DNA of 64,000 nt from Coriobacteriia bacterium (GTDB taxonomy: Bacteria; Actinomycetota; Coriobacteriia; Anaerosomatales; PHET01), in assembly GCA_034370385.1 (NCBI GenBank), contig JAXMKZ010000023.1, positions 1-64,000 on the forward strand. The letters run 5' to 3'. The notes under the pieces were generated by a model. It worked only from the letters and a program-made list of their open reading frames with translations, did no database searches and was not told where the DNA came from. Position 1 is the stretch's first letter, and every line of letters starts with the position of its first letter. Shown here piece by piece: positions 24,953 through 32,867 of the stretch. A program made the position numbers and the translations under genes.

Positions 24953-26710
24953 TCAGTCGTGGGCGGGCTGCTCCGACACCCGACCGACACCTGCATCATC
25001 GGTCGAATCCTGTGAACTCGGCGGAATCTTGAGGTGCGCCATGCTGAACGCTGCCACCTTCGAGAATGTCGGCCCGGCCACGACGCCGCCGTAGATCGCG
25101 TTGGTAGGACGGTCGATGGTCACACAGACAAGTAGCTGCGGGTCTTCCGCAGGCAGGTATCCGATGAAGGAGCCCACGTATCCGCCGCCCTTGTAGCCCC
25201 GGCCGTCGGCCCTGGCCTTCTGGGCCGTTCCGGTCTTGCCGGCTACCCGATACCCTCGCACCGCGGCGGCTTCGCCTGTGCCCTCGGTAACCGCCAGTTC
25301 CAGCATACCCGTCACCGTCTGAGCGGTCTTGGCCGAGATCGCACGCTCCTGGGGCCAGCTCATGGTCGCATCAGGCCGATTGGGCACGGCCAGCAGGAAG
25401 TGGGGCGTCGACATGATGCCCCTGTTCGCGATTCCGCCGATGGCTCGGGCAAGCTGCATCGGGGTGACCGACACACCCTGACCGAACGGGATGTTCGCGA
25501 TCGACGTCGGCGACCACTGGTCGGTGGGCGGCAGCCAGCCCTTCGTCGTGCCTGGGAAGTCAGTACCCGGAGTCTGGGTCAACCCGAACTCGGAGAACGC
25601 TTTGTAGAGGCCCTCTTCTCCAAGCTTCATGCCGATCTTGACCGTGCCCACATTGCTCGACTCGGTGAGTATCTTGGTCAAGCTCCACCGCACCGCTGCG
25701 CGCGGATGGGCCTCTTTGATGGTCCGTCCTCCCACCCTCAGGGTTGGAGGAAGCTGGAGCTCCGAGTTCGGCTTGAACAGCCCCTCCTCGATGACCGCAG
25801 CCGTCGTCAGACACTTCAACGTCGAGCCCGGCTCGTAGGAGTCGGTGAGCGGCTTGTTACGGATGGCTTGAGCCTTAGCCTGACCGTACTTGTTCGGATC
25901 GAAACCGGGGGCTGTCGCCATGGCTAGGATCTCGCCATTGCGCGGATCGATCACAAGGACCGAGCCGCTTTGGGCACCCCACTTCTTGACCGCTTCGGTC
26001 ACGCTCACCTGAGCCTGATACTGGATGTCCTTGTCGATGGTCAGCATGATGTCCTGGCCGTGCTGCGGCTCGATGGTCTTCTGGATGCCTCCAGGAATCG
26101 GGCGCCCTTGCGGGTCCCGCTCGCCAAGAATCACCCCCGGCGTCCCTCGCAACAAATCATCGTACTGGCTCTCGATTCCAGCCAGTCCGTCGTTGTCCAC
26201 CCCGACGAAGCCCAGCACCTGGCAGGCAAGCTCCCCGGACGGGTACATGCGACGAAAGTCATCGATGAAGCCGATGCCCTCGATCTTATTCTCGCGCACG
26301 AGTTCCTCGAGTTCGGTGGCGCGCGTCAGATCCACCTTGCGTTGGATGTAGACGAAGCTACCGCCCTTGGTCAGAAGCTCTTCGTAGTCTGAGGGCTTGC
26401 CACCCAAGGTGGTGGCGAGCACCTCCACGGCGCCGGGCAGGTCGGATATCTGACGCGGTGACGCGAACACCGTCTTGGCCTCGACCGACACGGCAAGCGG
26501 CTCACCCTCACGGTCGTAGATCGTCCCGCGACGTGGTGACAGCTCGATATCGCGCATTCGCTGAGAGGTGGCGCGCTCGGCGTAGGCGGGCGCCTCGACT
26601 ACCTGGATCCACGCGAGCCGAACGGCGAGCAGCGCGAACGCGATGACGAAGGCAACCATCAGAACGGCGTGGCGTCCGTTGTCCGGCGTCACACGCCTGC
26701 TCCGACTCAC
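24953..26710 (-). CDS. ftsI: Class B penicillin-binding protein (septal transpeptidase, FtsI/PBP3-type)
   Basis: Cross-links septal peptidoglycan. It has a short cytoplasmic end, a single membrane helix (AVLMVAFVIAFALLAVRLAWI), a dimerisation/pedestal domain (RRGTIYDREGEPLAVS) and a transpeptidase domain with all three active-site motifs: STLK (in SYEPGSTLK), SSN (ESSNVGTVKIG) and KTG (VAGKTGTAQKA). There is no PASTA domain; the C-terminus is short. At 585 aa it is typical. The GTG start at 26708-26710 is preceded by AAAGGAGAGG; the 10-residue extension overlaps ftsL. The position after ftsL supports the divisome role. Confidence 0.96.
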   Translation of the reverse strand: MSRSRRVTPDNGRHAVLMVAFVIAFALLAVRLAWIQVVEAPAYAERATSQRMRDIELSPRRGTIYDREGEPLAVSVEAKTVFASPRQISDLPGAVEVLATTLGGKPSDYEELLTKGGSFVYIQRKVDLTRATELEELVRENKIEGIGFIDDFRRMYPSGELACQVLGFVGVDNDGLAGIESQYDDLLRGTPGVILGERDPQGRPIPGGIQKTIEPQHGQDIMLTIDKDIQYQAQVSVTEAVKKWGAQSGSVLVIDPRNGEILAMATAPGFDPNKYGQAKAQAIRNKPLTDSYEPGSTLKCLTTAAVIEEGLFKPNSELQLPPTLRVGGRTIKEAHPRAAVRWSLTKILTESSNVGTVKIGMKLGEEGLYKAFSEFGLTQTPGTDFPGTTKGWLPPTDQWSPTSIANIPFGQGVSVTPMQLARAIGGIANRGIMSTPHFLLAVPNRPDATMSWPQERAISAKTAQTVTGMLELAVTEGTGEAAAVRGYRVAGKTGTAQKARADGRGYKGGGYVGSFIGYLPAEDPQLLVCVTIDRPTNAIYGGVVAGPTFSKVAAFSMAHLKIPPSSQDSTDDAGVGRVSEQPAHD

Positions 26711-26736
26711 GCCCTCTCCTTTCCTGCCTGCGTCGC

Positions 26737-27303
26737 TCACCGGGCCGAAGCTAGCCCGACATCGCCTACGAGCAGCACCTGGGCCTCACCGGCGGCCAGG
26801 CCCATCGCGTCAGCTAGCACGCGCTCGAAGGTAGATGTGGTCTTCGGTTGCGAGGCGACCCTGCGCGGCAACGCCTCGGGAGGAAGATCGAGCACGGTGG
26901 CTTCGCCTGCGGTGGTCATATCCATGGTCGCGCCAGCAATGGCACGGATGCGCGATGGCGACGACAGAGCGCTCTGCTGAATCTCGAGCATGTCACCCTT
27001 GTAGCGCTCGGCCTTGATGCCGCGTCTCAACTCGTAGGATTCCAGCGACGCCTCCGCTGCCTGCACCGACAACCACACGCGACCCATGCCCAGCGTCATG
27101 AGCACGATCACTACGACGGCGAGCATACGATAGTTGTTGCGGGCAACGCTTCGGGAGGCGCAGCGCGGCCTGCTTGAGGCGACATGGCTCTTCTTCGCCG
27201 TGGTGCGACCGCGCGCGGTGCGCGACACGGGAGGGGCGAGTGCGAGACGCGGACGGCGCGCGTGCTGCCGCTCGTGGCGAAGATCCCTTGCTGCAACAGC
27301 CAT
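26737..27303 (-). CDS. ftsL: FtsL-like bitopic division protein
   Basis: A 188-aa protein with a basic N-terminus of about 58 residues, one membrane helix (MLAVVVIVLMTLGMGRVWLSVQA) and a short extracytoplasmic coiled coil (AEASLESYELRRGIKAERYKGDMLEIQQSALSSPSRIRAIA), ending in a roughly 60-residue low-complexity tail. This topology, plus its place between rsmH and ftsI, identifies the FtsL position; FtsL sequences themselves are poorly conserved. It would form the FtsQ-FtsL-FtsB-type complex that activates FtsW/FtsI. The start could be at the first ATG (27301-27303, GGGAGG upstream). Confidence 0.8.
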   Translation of the reverse strand: MAVAARDLRHERQHARRPRLALAPPVSRTARGRTTAKKSHVASSRPRCASRSVARNNYRMLAVVVIVLMTLGMGRVWLSVQAAEASLESYELRRGIKAERYKGDMLEIQQSALSSPSRIRAIAGATMDMTTAGEATVLDLPPEALPRRVASQPKTTSTFERVLADAMGLAAGEAQVLLVGDVGLASAR

Positions 27304-27350
27304 AACGCACCTCCCTCACAACTCATCGGCCTGTGGCCGAATCGGAACGG

Positions 27351-28301
27351 CTACCTCTTCTCCGCCACGCGAAGCTTCGCGCTCCGCGCGCGCGGGTTCT
27401 GATCGATCTCGGCTGCGGTCGGGACGACCGCCTTGCGCGTGACGGTGAGGAGTACCGGCGTATGCCCGCATGTACAGACCGGAAGGTCGGGCGGACAGAT
27501 ACACCCCGTGGACAGCTCGGAGAAGAGCCGCTTGACGATGCGATCCTCGAGAGAGTGGTAGCTGATGACGGCGATTCGACCACGGGGTCCGAGCCATCGA
27601 ATAGCGGATTCAAGACCGGTTCGCAGGACGCCGAGTTCGTCGTTGGTCTCGATGCGCAGCGCTTGAAACGTCTTCTTCGCGGGATGTCCCCCGCTGCGAC
27701 GCGCTGATGCAGGAATCGCGGCCTTGATGACCTCGACGAGCTCTCCCGTCGTGACGATGGGGCGGCGGGCGCGCGCGGCTACGATGAATGCTGCGATGCG
27801 CGACGCCCACCGGTCCTCACCGTATTCGCGGATGATCCGGGCGAGATCGGCTTCGTCATAGGCTGCGATGATCTCGGCTGCGGTTCGGGTCTGTCGACCC
27901 GGATCCATCCGCATGTCCAGCGGGGCATCCTCTTTGAACGAGAAGCCCCGTTCGACCATGTCGATCTGGGGAGAAGAAACCCCCAGGTCGAAGAGGAAGC
28001 CATCGACGTACGGGACTCTGGCCTCAGAGAGCAGGCCATCGAGGTCGCCGAAGTTCCCCTTCAGTAGTACGACACGCTCTGAAGGTATCTGCTGGCCGAG
28101 GCGTAGTGTGGATGCTGCTGCGTCTAGTGCTGCGTCATCTTGATCGATGCCCACGAGCATGCCCGTGGGAGCTATGAGGTCTACAATCCGTCTCGCGTGT
28201 CCTGCCCCGCCTAAGGTGCAATCGACGACGATCGAACCGGGGTGCAACGAAAGCTGCTGCGTGACCTCGGCCAGCAAAACTGGGGTGTGCCGGTATTCCA
28301 T
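27351..28301 (-). CDS. rsmH: 16S rRNA (cytosine(1402)-N(4))-methyltransferase
   Basis: SAM-dependent methyltransferase (MraW) modifying C1402 in the ribosomal decoding centre. Motifs: YRHTPVLLAEV at the N-terminus, VDCTLGGAGHARRIVDL (SAM loop), GIDQDDAAL, DGFLFDLGVSSPQIDMVERGFSF, and C-terminal FQALRIETNDELGVL and ISYHSLEDRIVKRLF. At 316 aa it is full length. The start is set at ATG 28299-28301, with AGGGA about 7 nt upstream; a TTG two codons earlier is possible. It is the second gene of the dcw cluster, right after mraZ. Confidence 0.97.
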   Translation of the reverse strand: MEYRHTPVLLAEVTQQLSLHPGSIVVDCTLGGAGHARRIVDLIAPTGMLVGIDQDDAALDAAASTLRLGQQIPSERVVLLKGNFGDLDGLLSEARVPYVDGFLFDLGVSSPQIDMVERGFSFKEDAPLDMRMDPGRQTRTAAEIIAAYDEADLARIIREYGEDRWASRIAAFIVAARARRPIVTTGELVEVIKAAIPASARRSGGHPAKKTFQALRIETNDELGVLRTGLESAIRWLGPRGRIAVISYHSLEDRIVKRLFSELSTGCICPPDLPVCTCGHTPVLLTVTRKAVVPTAAEIDQNPRARSAKLRVAEKR

Positions 28302-28310
28302 TGTCAATCC

Positions 28311-28745
28311 CTACAAGAGGCCGGCTTCTGCCAGCTCCTGGGCGAGGGCCTCAACGTTATCGGCCGTGCGGCCGTTGTACTCGTCCCAGCGGGCCGAGTC
28401 CCAAAGCTCGATCCTGTCACCGGAACCGATGACGACGACGTCCTTATCGAGGGACGCCCACTCGCGCAGCTGCTGGCTGAGCGAAACCCTGCCCGCCGAA
28501 TCCAGCTGGATCTCAAGCGCGCCCGAAGCGAAGAAGCGCCGCACCTCGCGGACCTTCGGGTTGAAGTCCGACTTGGCGAGCAGGTCGCCCATGAACTGCT
28601 CGTAGTCCTCAGGCAGGAACACGTACAACGCGTGATCGAGCCCCTTGGCCACGGTGACTGCGCCGCCGAGTTGATTGCGAAAGCGCGCGGGCAGTGAGAC
28701 GCGTCCTTTGGCATCCAGCGTGTGCTGATACTCGCCGAAGAACAT
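28311..28745 (-). CDS. mraZ: Transcriptional regulator MraZ
   Basis: A 144-aa protein with two SpoVT/AbrB-like halves (MFFGEYQHTLDAKGRVSLPARFR and VREVRRFFASGALEIQLDSAGRVSLSQQLREWA). MraZ forms ring oligomers and in E. coli and Mycoplasma binds GTGGG-type repeats upstream of its own gene to control the dcw cluster. The ATG start at 28743-28745 is preceded by GGAGGGCGGGAG. It is the first gene of the cluster, downstream of a recognisable promoter at 28813-28841. It may be autoregulatory; only one GTGGGA site is obvious near that promoter. Confidence 0.96.
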   Translation of the reverse strand: MFFGEYQHTLDAKGRVSLPARFRNQLGGAVTVAKGLDHALYVFLPEDYEQFMGDLLAKSDFNPKVREVRRFFASGALEIQLDSAGRVSLSQQLREWASLDKDVVVIGSGDRIELWDSARWDEYNGRTADNVEALAQELAEAGLL

Positions 28746-28812
28746 CTCCCGCCCTCCTCTCGCAGTCCCCGATTCCCGGTCGTGTCGTGGGAGCCCCTCC
28801 CTGACAGCTGCA

Positions 28813-28841
28813 ATCCTATGACACTTCATCCCACTATGCAA
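28813..28841 (-). promoter_or_regulatory. Promoter of the dcw cluster (upstream of mraZ)
   Basis: On the minus strand TTGCAT (28841-28836) and TAGGAT (28818-28813) are separated by exactly 17 bp, a good sigma-70-type promoter, with a transcript start near 28806 and a leader of about 60 nt. A GTGGGA (28834-28829), the core of MraZ-binding repeats, lies in the spacer, where a bound repressor would block RNA polymerase. Confidence 0.7.
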
Positions 28842-29078
28842 CCCTTGTATGGGATTTCGTAACACTTTGATGACACACGGTCTCCTTTGCCCCCACCGGA
28901 CCCCACGCGGGTGCCAGGATCCACGCGGCCCCGATCTGTGAGAATCACGCGAACCAGAACCGTCCGCGTTGCGTCTGAGTTACTGCGGGACGAAACCATC
29001 GATTCCGCGTTGACAACCGGACACAGGCGTATCGGGTGCTCGCGGAAGGGTCGATCTCGAGGTTCGCGCAGGAGCCGT

Positions 29079-29108
29079 TTGCTCCATGGCGAAAGGTGCG
29101 GGTAGAAT
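29079..29108 (+). promoter_or_regulatory. Promoter of the 46-aa membrane peptide gene
   Basis: TTGCTC (29079-29084) and TAGAAT (29103-29108) are 18 bp apart, about 40 bp upstream of the start codon. This gives the small gene its own short leader. A TTGACA at 29010-29015 has no matching -10. Confidence 0.55.
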
Positions 29109-29147
29109 CGTCACGGGTATCATCGCGACTCGGAGGTTGATTGCTGT

Positions 29148-29288
29148 ATGACTGCCAACTGGCCTGGCGCCGTCGTGAACGTTCTCGTCCTCGCATTCTT
29201 CGTGGTCATCGCGATCGGCGTCGCTCTGGGCGCCTACGCCGCGAAATCGCTGAAGAAGTGCGAGAACGACACGGACACGAGCGCGTAG
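29148..29288 (+). CDS. 46-aa single-pass membrane peptide
   Basis: A short gene encoding 46 residues: a polar start (MTANWPGAVVN), one membrane helix (about 10-32, rich in V, L, F, A, G) and a basic-then-acidic end (KSLKKCENDTDTSA). GGAGG lies 11 nt before the ATG, a promoter lies at 29079-29108, and a terminator-like hairpin follows at 29316-29351, so it looks like a free-standing unit. The single Cys near the membrane boundary is notable. No family is recognised. It could be a small envelope or regulatory peptide. Confidence 0.65.
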   Translation: MTANWPGAVVNVLVLAFFVVIAIGVALGAYAAKSLKKCENDTDTSA

Positions 29289-29315
29289 ACGCACCGCTTC
29301 ACACGATCGGCACCC

Positions 29316-29351
29316 GACGCCCTTGCAGCCCCCGTGGGAAGCGAGGGCGTC
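29316..29351 (+). terminator. Terminator after the 46-aa peptide gene
   Basis: An 11-bp stem with one G-T pair (arms 29316-29326 and 29341-29351), a 14-nt loop, followed by TGTGTTCGTT. It lies 27 nt past the stop codon and before the ribosome-binding site of the DUF4349 gene. Confidence 0.55.
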
Positions 29352-29409
29352 TGTGTTCGTTCGGACGGCCCACCCGGGTCCGCCCACGCCGATGAGGAGG
29401 TCCTTCGCC

Positions 29410-30444
29410 ATGCGCACGTCACTGCGAGTACTGGTCGCCACTTCGCTGATCGCCGCCGTGCTCCTCCCGACGGGATGCGGCTCGGTGACCGAAGAGTCCA
29501 CTGACGTCGGCTACTCCGGCTACTCGGATGTGGCTGTCTCACCCTCTCCTCCCTCGGCGGATGGGCGCGCTGGCGGCACCGCTGCAGCTCCCCAGGCGCT
29601 GACCGCTGAAGAGTCCGCGAAGTCCGCAGGCGTCGACAGCGGCGGGCAGCCCAATGCGATCACCGAGCCGATGATCATCCGCAACGGCGCGATCGAGCTG
29701 CGCGTCAAGGACGTCGACAAGGCCCTCCCCGCCATCAGGCTGGTGGCGACCAAGATGGGTGCGGAGGTCGCGGACCTGTCGATGAACGCCGGATCGTACC
29801 CCGGCATGGAAGGGCAATCCTCGGGGGGCCCGAGCTACGCTTCGATCACGCTGCGCGTTCCCGCAGCCAAGCTCGACGCGCTCAGCGCTGCGGTAGCCAA
29901 GCTCGGCGATGTCACGTCCCAGTCCGAGAGCTCCAGCGACGTCACCGAGCAGGCAGTCGATATGGAGGCACGCCTGCGCAACCTCCGAGCGGAAGAAGTC
30001 CGCCTGCGCACCTTCCTTGACGAGGCCAAGGACGTCGACGACCTGCTGGCGGTTCAGGGCGAGCTATCGCGCGTCCGTGGCGAGATCGAGGCGATGGACG
30101 CTCAGCTCACCTACCTGAAGCGTCAGGTGGCCCGCGCGACTCTCGTGGTCAATCTCAGCGAGCCCGGGCCGGTCGTCGGACCCGAGAACCCGTGGTACGG
30201 CATACGCGAGGCGTTCAGCCGCGGAGTCCAAGGGGCGATCCAGGTTGTTCAGGTCATCATCACGACCGTCATCGCGCTTCTGCCGCTTGCCCTCGTCATC
30301 GGCCTGTTCGTCTGGGTGGTCGTTGCCCTCGTGCGCCGCCGCACACGCCGGGCACAGCGGGCATCCAACCAGACAGACGCCACGAGCGTAGTCAACGACC
30401 GTGTGGGCCCCCAGGCGCCCATGGGTCCCGAAGACGCCGTGTAG
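29410..30444 (+). CDS. DUF4349 lipoprotein
   Basis: A 344-aa predicted lipoprotein: basic N-terminus, hydrophobic segment and lipobox LLPTGC at about residues 18-23. After a low-complexity A/G/S region comes the DUF4349 domain (IIRNGAIELRVKDVDKALPAI ... ASITLRVPAAKLDALSAAVAKLGDV), a central coiled coil (EQAVDMEARLRNLRAEEVRLRTFLDEAKDVDDLLAVQGELSRVRGEIEAMDAQLTYLKRQ) and a C-terminal membrane helix (VIALLPLALVIGLFVWVVVALV), so both ends are membrane-attached. The ATG start at 29410 has GAGGAGG upstream. Function unknown. Confidence 0.88.
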   Translation: MRTSLRVLVATSLIAAVLLPTGCGSVTEESTDVGYSGYSDVAVSPSPPSADGRAGGTAAAPQALTAEESAKSAGVDSGGQPNAITEPMIIRNGAIELRVKDVDKALPAIRLVATKMGAEVADLSMNAGSYPGMEGQSSGGPSYASITLRVPAAKLDALSAAVAKLGDVTSQSESSSDVTEQAVDMEARLRNLRAEEVRLRTFLDEAKDVDDLLAVQGELSRVRGEIEAMDAQLTYLKRQVARATLVVNLSEPGPVVGPENPWYGIREAFSRGVQGAIQVVQVIITTVIALLPLALVIGLFVWVVVALVRRRTRRAQRASNQTDATSVVNDRVGPQAPMGPEDAV

Positions 30445-30457
30445 GTCCGCAGCCAGA

Positions 30458-30718
30458 ATGCTGCCTCGACCCCGCATCCGACTGCCCCTGTGGGCGGCGC
30501 TCGCAATCCCGGGCGCCGCCTACGTGGTTCGCTCACTCGTCATCCGCAATGGTGACTTCTCACCCGACATGCCCGGTGATCTTATCGTGGCGATCATCAT
30601 CATCGCAGCACTCATCTTGGTCGGACAGGCGCGCGCCTCCAACGGCGAAGAAGCGACCGAAGACCACGCGGAGGACACCGCGACAGACACGCGCGAAGAC
30701 GCCACGAATCGACCGTAG
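30458..30718 (+). CDS. Small membrane protein with two helices
   Basis: An 86-aa protein starting 14 nt after the DUF4349 stop, probably co-transcribed. Hydrophobic segments lie at about residues 8-24 and 41-58 (PGDLIVAIIIIAALILVGQA), followed by an acidic, T/D/E-rich tail. The ribosome-binding site (GTAGGT) is weak and no family is recognised, so the start is uncertain. Its pairing with the DUF4349 lipoprotein suggests an envelope role, but that is only context. Confidence 0.55.
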   Translation: MLPRPRIRLPLWAALAIPGAAYVVRSLVIRNGDFSPDMPGDLIVAIIIIAALILVGQARASNGEEATEDHAEDTATDTREDATNRP

Positions 30719-30740
30719 CGTGCCGCACGCGGCTGCGCTA
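30716..30740. terminator. Hairpin between the convergent + strand unit and the nucleoside transporter operon
   Basis: A nested inverted repeat (TAGCG/CGCTA outside, GCCG/CGGC inside, CACG loop) begins in the stop codon of the 86-aa gene and lies 27 bp from the end of the convergent permease gene. There is no clear T-tract in either direction. Confidence 0.4.
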
Positions 30741-30766
30741 GATAGCCCCCGGTCTTGGCGCCGCCT

Positions 30767-31726
30767 CTAGGCTTTGCTCTTGTAAGGCTTTCCGATCGCC
30801 GCGGGAGCCGTCGCGCGACCTACGACGCCCGCGAGCACGATGACCGTAAGCAGGTAGGGCAGCGCGAGGAAGAACTGCCGCGGGACGATGATGAGGTCTC
30901 CGAAGATCTGCAGCTTGAGCTGCAACGCCTCGGCGAATCCGAACAGCAGCGAGGCGAGGTAGCCTCCCCCGGGAACCCATCGACCGAAGATCATCGCCGC
31001 AAGGGCGATGAAGCCGCGACCGTTCGTCATTCCCTCGGTGAAGCTGCCCACCTGCTCCAGCGTCAGGTTGGCTCCGGCCAGGCCGCTCATGAAGCCCGAG
31101 ACCAGAATGGCGAACCAGCGACCGGCAGAGACGTTCACACCCATCGTGTCGGCGGCACGCGGGTGCTCGCCCAGCGAGCGAAGCCGTAGACCCCAGCGTG
31201 TCCGGTAGAGCGCCCACGTGAGGAACACAGCGGCGAACATGCCGAAGTAGACGATCGGGGTGTAGCTGAAGACCACCGTGTTGATCCAGTGCCAGGCCTC
31301 GCCGAGGAAGCCCTCACCGCCTGAGGGGAAGTCGAACACCGGCGGAATCGTCTGGACGGACTCGGTCGTGCCGGGACGACCGAAGATCGTCTCCATGAGA
31401 TAGCCCGTGATGCCGAGCGCCAGGATGTTGATGGCCGTACCGGAGATGACCTGGTCGGATCGCAGATTGACCGATGCCCACGCGTGCAGCGAGGCGAAGA
31501 TCAACGAGGCGAGTACCGCTCCGATAACCCCGAGCCACGTGGAGCCCGTCAGAAGCGCCACCGCTGTTCCGGAGAACGCGGCGATGAGCATCAGACCCTC
31601 CATGGCGATGTTGACCACGCCTGAGCGCTCGCAGATCGAGGCGCCCACAGCAGCAAGTGCGATCGGTGTCGCCAAACGAACCGCCGAGGCGAAAAGCTCA
31701 GGAGTGACGATGTCGCTAAACAGCAT
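30767..31726 (-). CDS. ABC transporter permease, nucleoside type (NupQ-like)
   Basis: A polytopic permease (about nine hydrophobic segments, 319 aa) of the branched-chain amino acid/monosaccharide permease superfamily. The motif ICERSGVVNIAMEGLMLIAAF near the N-terminus is diagnostic for NupQ/YufQ-type nucleoside permeases. The EAA-like loop ALYRTRWGLRLRSLGEHPRAADTMGVN contacts the ATPase. The start at ATG 31724-31726 has AAAGGGGGAC upstream and overlaps the other permease gene by 11 nt. It is the last gene of the bmpA-nupO-nupP-nupQ-type operon. Confidence 0.9.
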   Translation of the reverse strand: MLFSDIVTPELFASAVRLATPIALAAVGASICERSGVVNIAMEGLMLIAAFSGTAVALLTGSTWLGVIGAVLASLIFASLHAWASVNLRSDQVISGTAINILALGITGYLMETIFGRPGTTESVQTIPPVFDFPSGGEGFLGEAWHWINTVVFSYTPIVYFGMFAAVFLTWALYRTRWGLRLRSLGEHPRAADTMGVNVSAGRWFAILVSGFMSGLAGANLTLEQVGSFTEGMTNGRGFIALAAMIFGRWVPGGGYLASLLFGFAEALQLKLQIFGDLIIVPRQFFLALPYLLTVIVLAGVVGRATAPAAIGKPYKSKA

Positions 31727-32867
31727 CAGCGTCCCCCTTTCGGTCACGGATCCTGGCTACCGTCCAGGTCACGATGGTCTCGGCCCCAACCATGAAGATG
31801 ATCACGCCCTGGATGATGGAGATGACCTTCTGCGATACATCTGCCTCCAGCTGCATGGTGCCGGCCCCGGCAGACAGGCCGCCGAACAGGATCGCCGCCG
31901 CTATCACCCCGATCGGGTTGTTCTTGGCCAGAAGCGCAACGGCGATACCCGCAAAACCAAGCCCCAGTGAGAACTGGTCGAACAAGCGGAAGTGGACCCC
32001 CATGACCTCCACCGCCCCGGCAAGACCGGCCAACGCACCCGAAAGACACAGTGACTTGATCGTTGTGGAGGCGATCGAAATGCCCCCCGTTTCCGACGCG
32101 GTCGGGTTGAACCCGACTGCTCGGGCCTCAAACCCGAGGGTTGTGTACTTGAGAATCCACCACACCAGAACCGCGGCGAGGATTCCCAGAACGAGCCCCA
32201 GGTGCGCGCGGTTCGGCTCGACGAAGGTGAAGACATCACTGATACGGGGCAGTTGGCTCGTCTCGGGCAACATCGGAGTCTGAGGGATCGCCCCCTCAGC
32301 ACGGAAGTGATCGAGGATGATCCATGAGACGAAGTAGCGGCCTATGTAGGTGAACATCATCGTCGTGATGACCTCATGCGCGCCGATCTTCGCCTTCATC
32401 AGAGCCGGAATGAACGCCCATGCCGCACCGGCGAGGGCCGCGGCCACGATGATGAGCGGAATCGACAGTGCCCACGGCAGCCCTGCCACCTTGACCCCGA
32501 CGAAGGCCGCTGCCAGGCCGCCCAAGAAGAGCTGGCCTTCGGCGCCGATGTTGAACAACCCGGCGCGGAAGCCGTATGCCACGGCGAGTCCGGTGAATAT
32601 GAGCGGTGTCGCTCGCAGAAGCGTCTCGCCGATCTGCCGCGTGCCGCCGAATGAGCCCTTGAACATCGCCGCGTACGCGGCAACAGGATCCTTGCCGGCC
32701 GCAAGCATGAGCAGTGATCCGATGATGACCGCGATAGCCACCGAGATGAACGGCGTCGCGATCGATATCGCCCGCCGAATGCGCTGCTGATCGAGCGCGT
32801 TCTTGCGCTCAGCAGCCTCGCGCTCCTGTTCGATCTGTTCGATCGTCTTGTCAGAAGGATCAGGCAT
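31716..32867 (-). CDS. ABC transporter permease, nucleoside type (NupP-like)
   Basis: The second, larger membrane subunit (383 aa). A cytoplasmic acidic/basic N-terminus (EQIEQEREAAERKNALDQQRIRR) precedes about nine membrane helices. The motif RAGLFNIGAEGQLFLGGLAAAF is typical of NupP/YufP nucleoside permeases. The coupling loop is LGFEARAVGFNPTASETGGIS. It pairs with the permease encoded next; the ATG overlaps the end of the ATPase gene by 8 nt. Together these form the channel of a PnrA/BmpA-type purine nucleoside importer. Confidence 0.9.
   Translation of the reverse strand: MPDPSDKTIEQIEQEREAAERKNALDQQRIRRAISIATPFISVAIAVIIGSLLMLAAGKDPVAAYAAMFKGSFGGTRQIGETLLRATPLIFTGLAVAYGFRAGLFNIGAEGQLFLGGLAAAFVGVKVAGLPWALSIPLIIVAAALAGAAWAFIPALMKAKIGAHEVITTMMFTYIGRYFVSWIILDHFRAEGAIPQTPMLPETSQLPRISDVFTFVEPNRAHLGLVLGILAAVLVWWILKYTTLGFEARAVGFNPTASETGGISIASTTIKSLCLSGALAGLAGAVEVMGVHFRLFDQFSLGLGFAGIAVALLAKNNPIGVIAAAILFGGLSAGAGTMQLEADVSQKVISIIQGVIIFMVGAETIVTWTVARIRDRKGDADAV

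Larger units (their letters stand above)
28746..29147. other. 402-bp divergent intergenic region between mraZ and the 46-aa membrane peptide gene
   Basis: This gap holds two outward-facing promoters (mraZ at 28813-28841, small peptide at 29079-29108). Possible frames within it (for example 28945-29196 minus and 28887-29105 plus) have no ribosome-binding site or recognisable motif. I see no RNA gene or repeat beyond short GC hairpins. Confidence 0.6.

Noticed and set aside
29010-29038. TTGACA consensus -35 upstream of the 46-aa peptide gene
   Set aside because: No -10-like hexamer lies 16-18 bp downstream; the TTGCTC-N18-TAGAAT pair closer to the gene is better.
28945-29196. Minus-strand 83-codon frame in the mraZ-small peptide gap
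   Set aside because: No ribosome-binding site, strongly R/S/T-rich composition, and it would overlap the better supported 46-aa peptide gene and its promoter.
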